A stretch of 64,000 bases of DNA. Source: Nonomuraea fuscirosea. Lineage in GTDB: Bacteria > Actinomycetota > Actinomycetes > Streptosporangiales > Streptosporangiaceae. Below, piece by piece: positions 15,951 through 24,652 of the stretch (within the stretch, counting starts at the first letter, position 1; each line of letters starts with the position of its first letter). The notes under the pieces are model-generated. The model was not told the origin of the DNA and did no database searches. It saw only the letters and a program-made list of their open reading frames with translations. Location of the stretch: contig NZ_PVNG01000026.1 in assembly GCF_003001935.1 (NCBI RefSeq), positions 62,001 to 126,000 of the forward strand. Direction: 5' to 3'. The translations under genes and the position numbers were made by a program.

Positions 15951-16934
15951 CTACGTAACAGGCGATTGGGTAAACTTTCTCAAGATCACCGGCGTGACGC
16001 CGTTGACCACGCTGTCCACCTCGCGCCCTTCGACCGCGGCGGCCAGGTTCTCCACGGTGACGGTGAGCAGCCGGCCGCTGGCCTCGGGGGTGACGCCCGC
16101 CGCGTGCGGGGAGAGCAGGACGTTCGGCAGGTCGCGCAGCGGATCGCCGGCCGGCAGCGGCTCCACGTCGAACACGTCGAGGGCGGCCCCGTCCAGATGA
16201 CCCTCGCGCAGGGCCGTGACGAGCGCGCCCTGGTCCACCACGCCGCCCCTGGCCGCGTTGACGAGCAGGGCGCCCCGCTTCATGCGCGCGGGGTCGACCA
16301 GCCCTCTGGTCTCGTCCGACAGCGCGATCACGACGACCACGACGTCACTGCCGGCGACGAGCGCGTCCAGGTCGGTGTAGCCGGGGTCCGCGCGCGGGGT
16401 GCGCGTCCAGTAGGAGACCTCGCAGCCGAGCGCGCGGAACAGCCGGGCGCAACTCACGCCGATCGGGCCGTAGCCGACGATCCCGACCCGCCGCCCGTGC
16501 AGCTCGCGCGGCTGCAGCCCCTGCTGCGGCCATTCCCCCGCGCGTACGGCCGCGTCCGCGACCCCCAGCTTGCGCGCCATCGACATGGCGGCGGCCAGGC
16601 ACCACTCGGAGACGGCCACGGCGCTGACCCCCGGCGTGTTGGCCAGAGGCACGCCCGCGGCGGTCAGGGCGGCGAGGTCGTGACCGTCCACGCCCACCGA
16701 CGGCTGCTGCACGAACGCCAGCCGGGGCGCCGCCCCGACCGCCTCGGCGTCCAGGACGAGCGCGCCCGTCCAGTCGCCGAGCACGATCTCGGCCTCCGGC
16801 AGCGCCGCGAGGAGCGCCGCACGGTCACGGGCGGCCGGCACGCGGACGGCCACCCGGTCGCCGAGCGGGGCCAGCAGCCGGCGGATGAGCTCCTCGGGGA
16901 GGGGCGGCAGGGCGAGCAGGTTCCAGGGACTCAT
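15951..16934 (-). CDS. D-isomer-specific 2-hydroxyacid dehydrogenase
   Basis: The 327-residue protein has the NAD-binding GYGPIG (154-159) and the catalytic triad of the family: Arg229 in NAARGG, Glu258 in DVFDVEPL, and His277 in SPHAAG. It reduces a 2-keto acid or oxidises a D-2-hydroxy acid; residues cannot separate phosphoglycerate, glyoxylate or lactate specificity, though the lack of an ACT domain excludes classic SerA. The start ATG at 16934 overlaps the kinase stop as ATGA. A longer frame into the kinase gene is only its shadow. The 117-base gap to the next leftward gene holds no recognised gene. Confidence 0.9.
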   Translation of the reverse strand: MSPWNLLALPPLPEELIRRLLAPLGDRVAVRVPAARDRAALLAALPEAEIVLGDWTGALVLDAEAVGAAPRLAFVQQPSVGVDGHDLAALTAAGVPLANTPGVSAVAVSEWCLAAAMSMARKLGVADAAVRAGEWPQQGLQPRELHGRRVGIVGYGPIGVSCARLFRALGCEVSYWTRTPRADPGYTDLDALVAGSDVVVVVIALSDETRGLVDPARMKRGALLVNAARGGVVDQGALVTALREGHLDGAALDVFDVEPLPAGDPLRDLPNVLLSPHAAGVTPEASGRLLTVTVENLAAAVEGREVDSVVNGVTPVILRKFTQSPVT

Positions 16935-18472
16935 GCCCTCACAGTAAAGCTGGCGATCACCTGGCGCATCAGGGCCCTGCTGCGCACCCACTGCCCCTCG
17001 GCGACCGTCCACGACAGCAGGTAGGCGGCGTCCCCCGTCGAGACGACCCGCCGGATCTCGTGGTAGCGGGTGCCGGGCCGGACCCAGCGCGCGTCGCTCG
17101 TCTCGCCCGCGATCCAGGTGAACTCCCACTCCACGGCCTTGACGCCCTGGTGCGAGACGTACCTGCGGCCGCGGTTGATCACGGTCTGGGCCTCGGCCTT
17201 GAGCCGCTCCTCCGAGTCGCGCATGACCTGGTTGGCGTCGCGGTTGGCGTAGAAGGCCTCCACCCCGAAGTGGGCGTTGCCGTCTCTGCGGGTCCATCCG
17301 GTGTAGCCCTCGCCGAGCGCTCCGCGCCAGCCGATCGGCCGCATGATCGACCAGCCGTCCCTGGACCGCCACGCCCGCACGGCCGGGGCGAGCCTGGTCA
17401 CGCTCGGCGACGGGGTCGCGGACGGCGTCGCGCTCGGCGTCGGCGCAGCGGTGGGCGTGAGCGGGCTGGTCGCCGCGGCCGGCTGCGTGGTGGCGCGCGG
17501 CGCGCCCTCGGCGGGCGAGGCGGTCCTGAAGTAGGCCACCGTACCGCCGGTGACGACGAGCACCACCGTGGCGGCCGCCGCGAGCAGCGCCCGGCCGGGG
17601 CCGGAGCCCTTCTTGCGCTCCCTGGGCGAGTCGAGGTCGGCGCTGGCGGGCTTGGCGGCGAGGATGGCCGCGAGCAGCCGGTCCGCCTCCTCGGCGCCCA
17701 CCCGGTCCTGGGGCTCCTTGCGGAGCAGGCCCTTCAGGATCGGGTGCATGATCGGCGGGATCCTGCGGTAGTCGGGCTCCTCGGTGAGCAGCGCGTTGAG
17801 CGTGGCCATGGCGTCGCCGCGCTCGAACGGGGACCGGCCGACCATGCACGCGTACAGCGTGGCGCCCAGCGACCACAGGTCGGACTCGGGCCCGGCGTTC
17901 TCGGCGCGGACCCGTTCCGGCGCCAGGAAGCTAGGCGAGCCCGTGACCATGCCGGTCCTCGTCAGTGACGCGTCACCCTCGACGGTGGCGATGCCGAAGT
18001 CCATGAGCACGGCCCGGCCGTCGTCGGACAGCAGGATGTTGCTCGGCTTCACGTCGCGGTGCAGGATGCCGGCCTCGTGGGCGGCCCGCAGCGCGGACAG
18101 CACCTGCCGGCCCACGCTCGCCGCCTCGCGCACCGGCAGCGCGCCGGTCGTCAGCACGACCTGCTCGACCGAGGGATGGCTCACCAGCTCCATCACGATC
18201 CACGGCCGGCCGCCCTCCTCGACGACGTCGTAGACCGCCACGACCGACGGGTGATTGAGCTTCGCCGCGGTGCGCGCCTCGCGGGCGGTGCGCAGCAGGT
18301 GACGCTCCTGGTCGCCCTGCGACAGCCCGTCGGGCAGGAGCACCTCCTTGATCGCCACCTGCCGGTTCAGCAGTGTGTCGCGGCCTTCCCAGACCACGCC
18401 CATACCCCCGCGACCCAGTTCGCGCAGTAACTGGTAGCGCCCTGCGATGAGCCGGTTGCCATCCGAAACCAT
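16931..18472 (-). CDS. Membrane Ser/Thr protein kinase (Hanks type)
   Basis: The 513-residue protein has a complete eukaryotic-like kinase domain (about 12-270): glycine loop GRGGMGVV, VAIK lysine (Lys42), catalytic LHRDVKPSN, DFG in LMDFGIA, and APE in FLAPERV. A single transmembrane helix (AAAATVVLVVTGGTVAYF, about 290-310) is followed by a Pro/Thr/Ser-rich stalk and a roughly 150-residue extracellular domain (from RDGWSIMRPIGW) of a type often found in actinobacterial kinases with no known ligand. It has no PASTA repeats, so it is not a PknB orthologue. The stop overlaps the start of the 2-hydroxyacid dehydrogenase (ATGA), so the two are co-translated. It faces away from the racemase-family gene. 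Confidence 0.92.
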   Translation of the reverse strand: MVSDGNRLIAGRYQLLRELGRGGMGVVWEGRDTLLNRQVAIKEVLLPDGLSQGDQERHLLRTAREARTAAKLNHPSVVAVYDVVEEGGRPWIVMELVSHPSVEQVVLTTGALPVREAASVGRQVLSALRAAHEAGILHRDVKPSNILLSDDGRAVLMDFGIATVEGDASLTRTGMVTGSPSFLAPERVRAENAGPESDLWSLGATLYACMVGRSPFERGDAMATLNALLTEEPDYRRIPPIMHPILKGLLRKEPQDRVGAEEADRLLAAILAAKPASADLDSPRERKKGSGPGRALLAAAATVVLVVTGGTVAYFRTASPAEGAPRATTQPAAATSPLTPTAAPTPSATPSATPSPSVTRLAPAVRAWRSRDGWSIMRPIGWRGALGEGYTGWTRRDGNAHFGVEAFYANRDANQVMRDSEERLKAEAQTVINRGRRYVSHQGVKAVEWEFTWIAGETSDARWVRPGTRYHEIRRVVSTGDAAYLLSWTVAEGQWVRSRALMRQVIASFTVRA

Positions 18473-18601
18473 GTCCTACCCCTGTAGCGGCGCACGCGCC
18501 TGCTGCAGACGGACGCTGAACGCGACCGCCTGTAGACCACCCGAACAGTGGGCAAGTTTCCCATACCTCCCGGGACTTCGCGGGAAGGTCGGAAAGGCCG
18601 C

Positions 18602-18631
18602 TTGCACCAGATCACCGAATGTTGTTCTACT
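18602..18631 (+). promoter_or_regulatory. Putative promoter of the CoA-transferase/racemase gene
   Basis: TTGCAC (18602-18607) and TCTACT (18626-18631) with an 18-base spacer, 30 bases before the ATG at 18661. The start codon has GAGGAGAG 7 bases upstream. Confidence 0.4.
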
Positions 18632-18660
18632 GAGGCAGGGTCTGCAACGAGGAGAGTCCG

Positions 18661-19782
18661 ATGCCTGAGGTTCGCCAGGGTCCCCTTTCCGGTGTGCGAG
18701 TGCTGGAGCTCGCCGGGCTCGCTCCTGGGCCGTTCGCGGGGATGATGCTAGCCGATCACGGCGCCGAAGTCCTGCGAGTCGACCGGGTCGGAGCGGTTTC
18801 CGACCGCCCCCGCGCCGACGTCATGGACCGCGGCAAGCACACGATCGGGCTGGATCTGAAGTCGCCGGAGGGCGTGACCGCGCTCAAGGAGCTGGCCCGC
18901 CACGCCGACGTGGTGCTCGAGGTGTTCCGGCCGGGAGTGGCGGAACGGCTCGGCATCGGGCCCGCCGACCTGCACGCGGTGAACGAACGGCTCATCTACG
19001 GCCGGATGACCGGCTGGGGCCAGGACGGCCCGCTCGCCTCGACGGCCGGGCACGACATCGACTACATCGCCGTCTCCGGCGTGCTGTCCATGCTGGGGCA
19101 CGAGGGCGAGCGGCCGACGCCGCCGATGAACATCCTCGGCGACTTCGCCGGCGGCGGGCTCATGCTCGCGTACGGGGTGCTGCTCGCCCTGTTCGAACGG
19201 GAGCGCACCGGCGTCGGACGGGTGATCGACGCGGCCATGGTGGACGGGGCGGCGATCCTGTTCTCCATGTTCTACCAGGCGGTGCAGAGCGGCCACTGGG
19301 GCCCGCGCGGCACGAACCTGCTCGACACCGGCGCGCCGCAGTACGACACGTACGAGACGGCCGACGGCGAGCACATGGCCGTGGGCGCGCTGGAGCCGCA
19401 GTTCTGGGAGGCGATGGTCGGCCTGATGGGCCTGACCGACCTGCCCGACAGGAACGACCGGGCCCAGTGGCCGGCACTGCGGGCACGCCTGACCGAGGAG
19501 TTCGGGAAGCGCACGCGGGCCGAGTGGGAGGCCCTCTTCGAGGGCTCGGACGCCTGCGTCTCGCCCGTGCTGTCCATGGCCGAGGCCGCCGCCCATCCGC
19601 ACAACGTCGCCCGGGGCTCGTTCGTCCAGGTGGGCGGCGTGACCCATCCGGTGCCCGCGCCGCGGCTGCTCGGGACGCCCGGCCAGGACCTCTCCCCCGC
19701 CACCCGCCTGACCGACCTGTCGGACTGGGGTCTGCCTCGGGAGGAGGCGGACAAACTCCGCGACATGGGGGTGCTCGCCTGA
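18661..19782 (+). CDS. CaiB/BaiF family enzyme, alpha-methylacyl-CoA racemase-like
   Basis: The 373-residue protein is a class III CoA-transferase-fold enzyme. It keeps the racemase residues of Mycobacterium tuberculosis MCR: His131 (AGHDIDY, His126 there), Asp161 (ILGDFAGGG, Asp156) and Glu245 (GALEPQFW, Glu241). The true CoA transferases of the family use an Asp for CoA-ester exchange in a different context, so racemisation of 2-methylacyl-CoA is favoured. That step is needed when branched-chain or sterol side-chain acids enter beta-oxidation, which would fit the P450/ligase locus at 1-6341, though 12 kb separates them. The start has a good GAGGAGAG site. Confidence 0.88.
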   Translation: MPEVRQGPLSGVRVLELAGLAPGPFAGMMLADHGAEVLRVDRVGAVSDRPRADVMDRGKHTIGLDLKSPEGVTALKELARHADVVLEVFRPGVAERLGIGPADLHAVNERLIYGRMTGWGQDGPLASTAGHDIDYIAVSGVLSMLGHEGERPTPPMNILGDFAGGGLMLAYGVLLALFERERTGVGRVIDAAMVDGAAILFSMFYQAVQSGHWGPRGTNLLDTGAPQYDTYETADGEHMAVGALEPQFWEAMVGLMGLTDLPDRNDRAQWPALRARLTEEFGKRTRAEWEALFEGSDACVSPVLSMAEAAAHPHNVARGSFVQVGGVTHPVPAPRLLGTPGQDLSPATRLTDLSDWGLPREEADKLRDMGVLA

Positions 19783-19830
19783 GCCGCCTCCGGTCAGGGC
19801 GTGACGCCTGGTCGGCTTCGCGGGCCTTCG

Positions 19831-21057
19831 TCAGGGGCGCGGTGCCGCGCCCCGTAGCGCCGGGTAGTCCTTGAGCACGATCGAGTCGTGCAGGCGCACA
19901 CCCTTGCTCGTCGCCTGCACCATGGCCCTGGTCAGGGCGACCGGCAGGCGGTTGACCAGCCGTACGCCCCGGTTGAGCGCCCACAGCTCGAAGCGCCCGC
20001 CGGGCACGAGGCGGCGCGCGGCGTTGACCGCGAACGTCCGGCTGCGGCGCACGTACTCGCCGAGCTCGGCCTCGTAGGCGGGAAAGGCCCGCGCGTGGTC
20101 GCCGTCGTAGGCGGCCAGCTCGCCCGCCAGCACGTACGCCCCCACCACCGCCAGGCTCGTGCTGCCCCCGACCGCGGGCCCCGGGCAGTAACCCGCGTCG
20201 CCCACCAGCGTCACCCGGCCCCGTGACCAGGTGTCGAGGTGGAGCTGGGTGATCGAGTCGAAGTAGAAGGCGGGCGAGCGGTCCAGCTCGGCCAGGATCC
20301 TGGGCACCTCCCAGCCGGCGTCGCCGAAGTGCTCGCGCAGCAGCTCCTTCTGCCTGGCGACGTCCCTGTGGTGGTAGTCGAGCGGGCGCGGCGTCCGGAA
20401 CAGGAACACCGCCCGCGCGTCGTCCAGGTGCCCCGCCCCGTATATGGCGGCCGTCCTGTCCACCCCCATGACGCCCTCGACCCTGCCGTCCAGCCCCAGA
20501 TGGTTGGGCACCGACGCGACGGCCAGGTAGGCGCCGATCCAGGTGGTGAAATCCGACTCGGGGCCGAACACCAGGCGGCGCACGTTGGAGTGCAGGCCGT
20601 CGGCGCCGATCACCAGGTCGTAGGCGGCCGGCGCGGCGCGTTCGAACGTCACCCCGCCCTCCGGCGTGATCGAGGTGATCGAGTCGCCGAAGACGTAGTG
20701 GACGTCGTCGCGGGTGAGGTCGTGGAAGATCTCGCTCAGGTCGTCGCGCATGATCTCGACGTGCCGGTCGGAGACGGCCCCCATGATCCGCCTGAACTCC
20801 AGCTCGGCCGGTCGCGCGCCGCTCTCGGTGTGCATGGTGAGCGTGTGCGTGCCGGTCGCCCCCGCCATGATCGGCTCCAGCACGCCCATCCGTTCCACGA
20901 TGTCCATCGCCGGCCGGAACAGGTCGACCGCGTGCCCGCCCGTCTTACGCGGGGCGGGCGCGCGCTCGACGACGGTGACGTCGAAGCCGGCCCGTACGAG
21001 CCAGTACGCCAGCACCGGCCCCGCCACGCTGGCTCCCGAGATCAGGATCCTCATCAC
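19831..21057 (-). CDS. FAD-dependent monooxygenase (PHBH/class A type)
   Basis: The 408-residue flavoprotein starts with ISGASVAGPVLAYWL, a GxGxxG variant with Gly-Ala-Ser-Val-Ala-Gly, and carries IGADGLHSNVR (DG motif) and VTLVGDAGYCPGP (GD motif) of class A flavin hydroxylases. It probably hydroxylates an aromatic or polyketide-like compound using NAD(P)H and O2; some members inactivate tetracycline-like drugs. The start at 21057 (or the next Met one codon on) follows GGAGGGG. It is divergent from a TetR regulator with duplicated operators between them, so it is very likely induced by the substrate or a related toxic compound. Confidence 0.88.
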   Translation of the reverse strand: MMRILISGASVAGPVLAYWLVRAGFDVTVVERAPAPRKTGGHAVDLFRPAMDIVERMGVLEPIMAGATGTHTLTMHTESGARPAELEFRRIMGAVSDRHVEIMRDDLSEIFHDLTRDDVHYVFGDSITSITPEGGVTFERAAPAAYDLVIGADGLHSNVRRLVFGPESDFTTWIGAYLAVASVPNHLGLDGRVEGVMGVDRTAAIYGAGHLDDARAVFLFRTPRPLDYHHRDVARQKELLREHFGDAGWEVPRILAELDRSPAFYFDSITQLHLDTWSRGRVTLVGDAGYCPGPAVGGSTSLAVVGAYVLAGELAAYDGDHARAFPAYEAELGEYVRRSRTFAVNAARRLVPGGRFELWALNRGVRLVNRLPVALTRAMVQATSKGVRLHDSIVLKDYPALRGAAPRP

Positions 21058-21062
21058 CCCTC

Positions 21063-21117
21063 CTTACCTACCGTTAAGTAAGACGGTAGCACGCGTGCTT
21101 ACTTAACGGAAGGTAAG
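21063..21117. promoter_or_regulatory. Duplicated inverted operators between monooxygenase and tetR
   Basis: CTTACCTACCGTTAAGTAAG (21063-21082) and the opposite-strand copy CTTACCTTCCGTTAAGTAAG (21117-21098) agree at 19 of 20 positions; each has CTTAC/GTAAG arms. Between them sits the perfect 12-bp palindrome AGCACGCGTGCT (21088-21099). The arrangement is a symmetric TetR-binding region controlling both divergent genes. Confidence 0.75.
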
Positions 21118-21133
21118 TACTAAGGTGGGCCGC

Positions 21134-21655
21134 ATGCCCGGTGACACCAAGGGCCGCATCCTGGCGGTCGCCCGCGAACTGTTCGTCGAGCAGGGCGTGC
21201 AGAACACCAGCCTGCGTCAGATCTCCGAACGGCTGGGCATCACCAAGCCCGCGCTCTACTACCACTTCGCCTCACGCGACGATCTGGTGCGCAGCATCGT
21301 GCAGCCGCTGATCGAGGACATCGAACGGTTCGTCCGCGGCCGCGAGCCGGCCGGCGATCCCCGGGAGTTGCTCGGCGACTACTTCGACCTGATGTGGCGG
21401 CACCGCGAGGTGATCGTCATGATGGTGCGCGACCTGTCCACGCTGAGCCACCTCGACCTGGGCGCGCGCATGTTCGCGTGGCGCCGGCAGATCGTCGCCC
21501 TGCTGCTCGGGCCCGACCTCACGCGGGAGCAGCACATCAGGGCGACGGTGGCGCTGGGCGGCATGTCGGACTGCGCGGTGGAATACGCGGACCTGCCGCT
21601 GGAGGAGGTCAAGCCGACGGCCGTCGAAGCGGCGGCCGTGGCTCTCGGCATCTGA
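21134..21655 (+). CDS. TetR family transcriptional regulator
   Basis: The 173-residue protein has a TetR helix-turn-helix (about 5-50: LFVEQGVQNTSLRQISERLGITKPALYYHF) and a short ligand domain. ATG at 21134 (MPGDTKGR) is preferred; a GTG 9 bases upstream is in frame. It is read away from the flavin monooxygenase, and the duplicated operator at 21063-21117 covers both promoters. By family it represses both genes and releases DNA on binding an inducer, presumably the monooxygenase substrate. Confidence 0.9.
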   Translation: MPGDTKGRILAVARELFVEQGVQNTSLRQISERLGITKPALYYHFASRDDLVRSIVQPLIEDIERFVRGREPAGDPRELLGDYFDLMWRHREVIVMMVRDLSTLSHLDLGARMFAWRRQIVALLLGPDLTREQHIRATVALGGMSDCAVEYADLPLEEVKPTAVEAAAVALGI

Positions 21656-21721
21656 CCGGGTCCGGCACCCGGCCGGCCCGGCCTTCGGCCGGCTCTCCCG
21701 GACGGCCGGCGGGGCTCTCGG

Positions 21722-22174
21722 TCAGACGGCGATGTAGAGGTCGACGCCGTCGCGGTGGTGCACTTCGAGGTCGGTCGTGAACGCGCGCGACGGCGTCCCG
21801 CCCGACTCGGTGTGCTTCCACACCTGCTGCCACGACTCGACCAGCGCCTGCGGCATCGGGCCGCGCACCTCCAGCTTCAGCACCTGGCCGGCCGGCACCC
21901 GCACGGCCACCATGCCCTCGGGCAGCCGCGGCGCCGTGCGCACGCCCGTGCCGACGATCTGCGTGTACGAGCCGTGGTGGTCGCTCTCGTAGTCGGTCAG
22001 CACCGCGTAGAGGTTCTCGTCCACGCGTCCTGGCACGTGAGCGAAGGCCCCCGGCACCCCCGCGCGCTGCCAGAGCCCGGGCAGCCTGGCCCGGGCCGGA
22101 TCCATCTCGTCGGCGTTGCTCGTCCGTACGGCGAAGCCGACCACGATCAGTTCGGCCCGTTCGGTGACGTTCAC
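21722..22174 (-). CDS. GyrI-like small-molecule-binding (effector-binding) domain protein
   Basis: The 150-residue protein looks like a stand-alone AraC-effector-binding/GyrI-like (YdeE-type) domain: IVVGFAVRTSN at the first strand, YAVLTDYESDHHGSYTQIVG, RLPEGMVAVRVPAGQVLKLEVRG, and a terminal EVHHRDGVDLYIAV. Such domains bind hydrophobic or cationic ligands and occur as regulators or, in some cases, as cyclopropanoid hydrolases. GTG at 22174 is chosen because GGAGGGTCT lies just upstream; the longer frame from 22213 adds a Gly-rich, unlikely start. It is divergent from guaB1 and has no obvious partner. Confidence 0.75.
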   Translation of the reverse strand: MNVTERAELIVVGFAVRTSNADEMDPARARLPGLWQRAGVPGAFAHVPGRVDENLYAVLTDYESDHHGSYTQIVGTGVRTAPRLPEGMVAVRVPAGQVLKLEVRGPMPQALVESWQQVWKHTESGGTPSRAFTTDLEVHHRDGVDLYIAV

Positions 22175-22266
22175 AGACCCTCCCCCTCCCCCAAAAGTGT
22201 CCCGGCCGATCATAAGCCCCCGAGAAAGGGGGAAACCCCTTGTTGACCTGTCCGCACATAAGATGG

Positions 22267-23712
22267 ATGAACGTGAAATTTCTCAACGACCTAGAGCCGC
22301 AATACGACCTGACCTATAGCGACGTGTTCATGGTTCCTTCACGTTCGGCGGTGGGTTCCCGGCTCGCAGTCGACCTGTCGACGAACGACGGCACCGGCAC
22401 CACCATCCCCCTCGTCGTGGCCAACATGACCGCCGTGGCCGGCCGCCGCATGGCCGAGACCGTCGCGCGCCGCGGCGGCATCACCGTGATCCCCCAGGAC
22501 ATCCCCCTGGACGTCGTGGCCGACGTGGTCGACTGGGTCAAGAAGCGCGACCTCGTCCACGACACGCCGCTCACCCTGACCCCGCACGACACCGTCGGCG
22601 AGGCCCTGCAACTGCTGCCCAAGCGCGCCCACAACGCGATCATCGTGGTCGACTGGGAGAACCGGCCGGTGGGCGTCGTGACCGAGGCCGACTGCCAGGG
22701 CGTCGACATGTACACCCAGCTCGCGCAGGTCATGTCCAGCGAGCTGCTCACGCTGCCCGCCGGGCTCGACCCGCGCGGGGCCTTCGACCGCCTGCACGAG
22801 GGCCGGCACCGGCTGGCGCCCATCGTGGACGAGGAGGGGCGGCTGGTCGGGATCCTCACCCGTACCGGCGCCCTGCGCGCCACCCTCTACCAGCCCGCCC
22901 TGGACGCCCAGGGACGCCTGCGCATCGCCGCCGCCGTCGGCGTGAACGGCGACGTGGCCGCCAAGGCCAAGGAGCTCCTCGAAGCGGGCGTCGACTGCCT
23001 GGTCGTCGACACCGCGCACGGCCACCAGGAGAAGATGATCAGCGCCCTGCGCGCCGTCACCGCCCTCGACCCCGGCGTGCCCGTCGCGGCCGGCAACGTG
23101 GTGACCGCCTCCGGCGTGCGCGACCTGGTCGACGCCGGGGCCGACATCCTCAAGGTCGGCGTCGGGCCCGGCGCCATGTGCACCACCCGGATGATGACCG
23201 GCGTCGGGCGTCCCCAGTTCTCGGCCGTGCTGGAGTGCGCCGCCGAGGCCCGCCGCCTGGGCCGGCACGCGTGGGCGGACGGCGGCGTGCGCCATCCGCG
23301 CGACGTGGCCCTCGCCCTGGCCGCCGGGGCCTCCAACGTGATGATCGGCTCGTGGTTCGCGGGCACGTACGAGTCGCCTGGCGACACCCACACCGACGCC
23401 TCGGGGCGCAAGTACAAGGAGAACTTCGGCATGGCCTCGGCGCGGGCCGTGCGGCTGCGGACGGCCGAGGACTCGGCGTTCGACCGGGCCAGGAAGGCGC
23501 TGTTCGAGGAGGGCATCTCGACGTCCAGGATGTATCTCGACCCGAAGCGGCCCAGCGTGGAGGACCAGATCGACGCCATCGTGGCCGGGCTGCGGTCGTC
23601 GTGCACGTACGCCGGGGCGTCGAACCTGGAGGAGTTCCACGCGCAGGCGGTCGTGGGGATCCAGAGCTCGTCGGGCTACACGGAGGGCATGCCGCTGCAC
23701 CAGAGCTGGTGA
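22267..23712 (+). CDS. guaB1: GuaB1-type IMPDH/GMPR family protein with CBS domains (probable GMP reductase)
   Basis: The 481-residue protein has the IMPDH/GMPR barrel with NMTAVAGRRMAETVARRGG near the N terminus, two inserted CBS motifs (about 90-200), the DTAHGHQ loop, and the active-site GVGPGAMCTTR with Cys305. In mycobacteria this actinobacterial subgroup was shown to be a CBS-containing GMP reductase (GMP + NADPH to IMP + NH3) rather than IMP dehydrogenase, and that assignment is carried over here by similarity. ATG at 22267 is used because FLNDLEPQYDLTYSDVFMVPSRS is the conserved N terminus; a GTG two codons on is possible. No convincing ribosome-binding site is seen. Confidence 0.85.
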   Translation: MNVKFLNDLEPQYDLTYSDVFMVPSRSAVGSRLAVDLSTNDGTGTTIPLVVANMTAVAGRRMAETVARRGGITVIPQDIPLDVVADVVDWVKKRDLVHDTPLTLTPHDTVGEALQLLPKRAHNAIIVVDWENRPVGVVTEADCQGVDMYTQLAQVMSSELLTLPAGLDPRGAFDRLHEGRHRLAPIVDEEGRLVGILTRTGALRATLYQPALDAQGRLRIAAAVGVNGDVAAKAKELLEAGVDCLVVDTAHGHQEKMISALRAVTALDPGVPVAAGNVVTASGVRDLVDAGADILKVGVGPGAMCTTRMMTGVGRPQFSAVLECAAEARRLGRHAWADGGVRHPRDVALALAAGASNVMIGSWFAGTYESPGDTHTDASGRKYKENFGMASARAVRLRTAEDSAFDRARKALFEEGISTSRMYLDPKRPSVEDQIDAIVAGLRSSCTYAGASNLEEFHAQAVVGIQSSSGYTEGMPLHQSW

Positions 23713-23819
23713 CCGGACCGCCGGCCCCGGGGACCGCCGGCCCTAGGAACCGCGGGCCTGGGGCGGCGCGGGGCGGCCGGGCGGGGCTCGCGGCCGGTCT
23801 CATGCGCGGCGGGCGCGGG

Positions 23820-24575
23820 TCAGGTTCTGCGCCAGCCGCCCGCCGCGTTGATGCCGCCGTCCACGTGCAGCGTCGTGCCCGTCACGAACCTGGCCAGGTC
23901 GCCGGCCAGGAACACGGCCGCCGCCGCGGCGTCGCCGGGATCGCCCAGGTGGCCCAGCGGCGGCACGCGTACCGGCTCGAAAGGCAGCGAGCCGGCCAGC
24001 ATGCGCGCCCGCACGCCCGACTCCCCCTCCGTCTGGATCGCGTCGGGCGCGATCGCGTTCACCCTGATGCCCCTGGGGGCCAGCTCCAGCGCCAGCGACT
24101 TCGTCAGGCTCTCCAGACCGGCCTTCATCGCCGCGTACACCGCGAACCCCGGCGCCGCCTGGTGCGCCTCGCTCGACGTCACGTTGATGATCGACGCGCC
24201 CGGCGGCATCAACGGCAGCAACCGCCGGATCATGCCGGTGACCTGGGTGAAGTTCTCCTCGATCAGGATCTGCTCGCCGCGCGCCGAGGTCTCGGCGAAC
24301 CCGGCGTGGAAGGTGCCGCCCGCGTTGTTGACCAGCACGTCCACGCGGCCCCAGCGTTCGCGTACGGCCTGGGCGAAGACCTCGACCGCCACGTGGTCGC
24401 GCACGTCGAGCGTCATGGCCAGCTCGGCCTCCGGCTTGTCGCGGTCGCAGACCGCGACGTGGGCGCCGAGAGCCGCGAACGCCCTCGCCGTCGCCAGCCC
24501 GATGCCTCTGGCCGCTCCGGTGACGACGGCCACGCGGCCGGTGAGCAGGATCGTGTCGGGCGAAAGGGCGGCCAT
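23820..24575 (-). CDS. Short-chain dehydrogenase/reductase
   Basis: The 251-residue classical SDR has TGAARGIG (19-26), NNAG in VLVNNAGG, Ser in NVTSSEA, and the catalytic YAAMK, ending with the usual VTGTTLHVDGG. After the glycine motif VCDRDKPEAE places an Asp at the end of beta 2, which points to NAD(H) rather than NADP(H). The substrate is unknown. It is convergent with guaB1 and divergent from the FKBP gene. Confidence 0.9.
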   Translation of the reverse strand: MAALSPDTILLTGRVAVVTGAARGIGLATARAFAALGAHVAVCDRDKPEAELAMTLDVRDHVAVEVFAQAVRERWGRVDVLVNNAGGTFHAGFAETSARGEQILIEENFTQVTGMIRRLLPLMPPGASIINVTSSEAHQAAPGFAVYAAMKAGLESLTKSLALELAPRGIRVNAIAPDAIQTEGESGVRARMLAGSLPFEPVRVPPLGHLGDPGDAAAAAVFLAGDLARFVTGTTLHVDGGINAAGGWRRT

Positions 24576-24652
24576 GAACGACGACCATATCCCGACCGCA
24601 TAGAGTCGTCGGGTCCGTTCTCATCGACAACAATCGTCAACAGGAGCACTTC

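Noticed and set aside
15869..21088. Shared 11-base string gtaagacggta near 15869 and 21078
   Set aside because: Outside the matched string the contexts differ, and only the second lies in an operator; chance is the simpler explanation.
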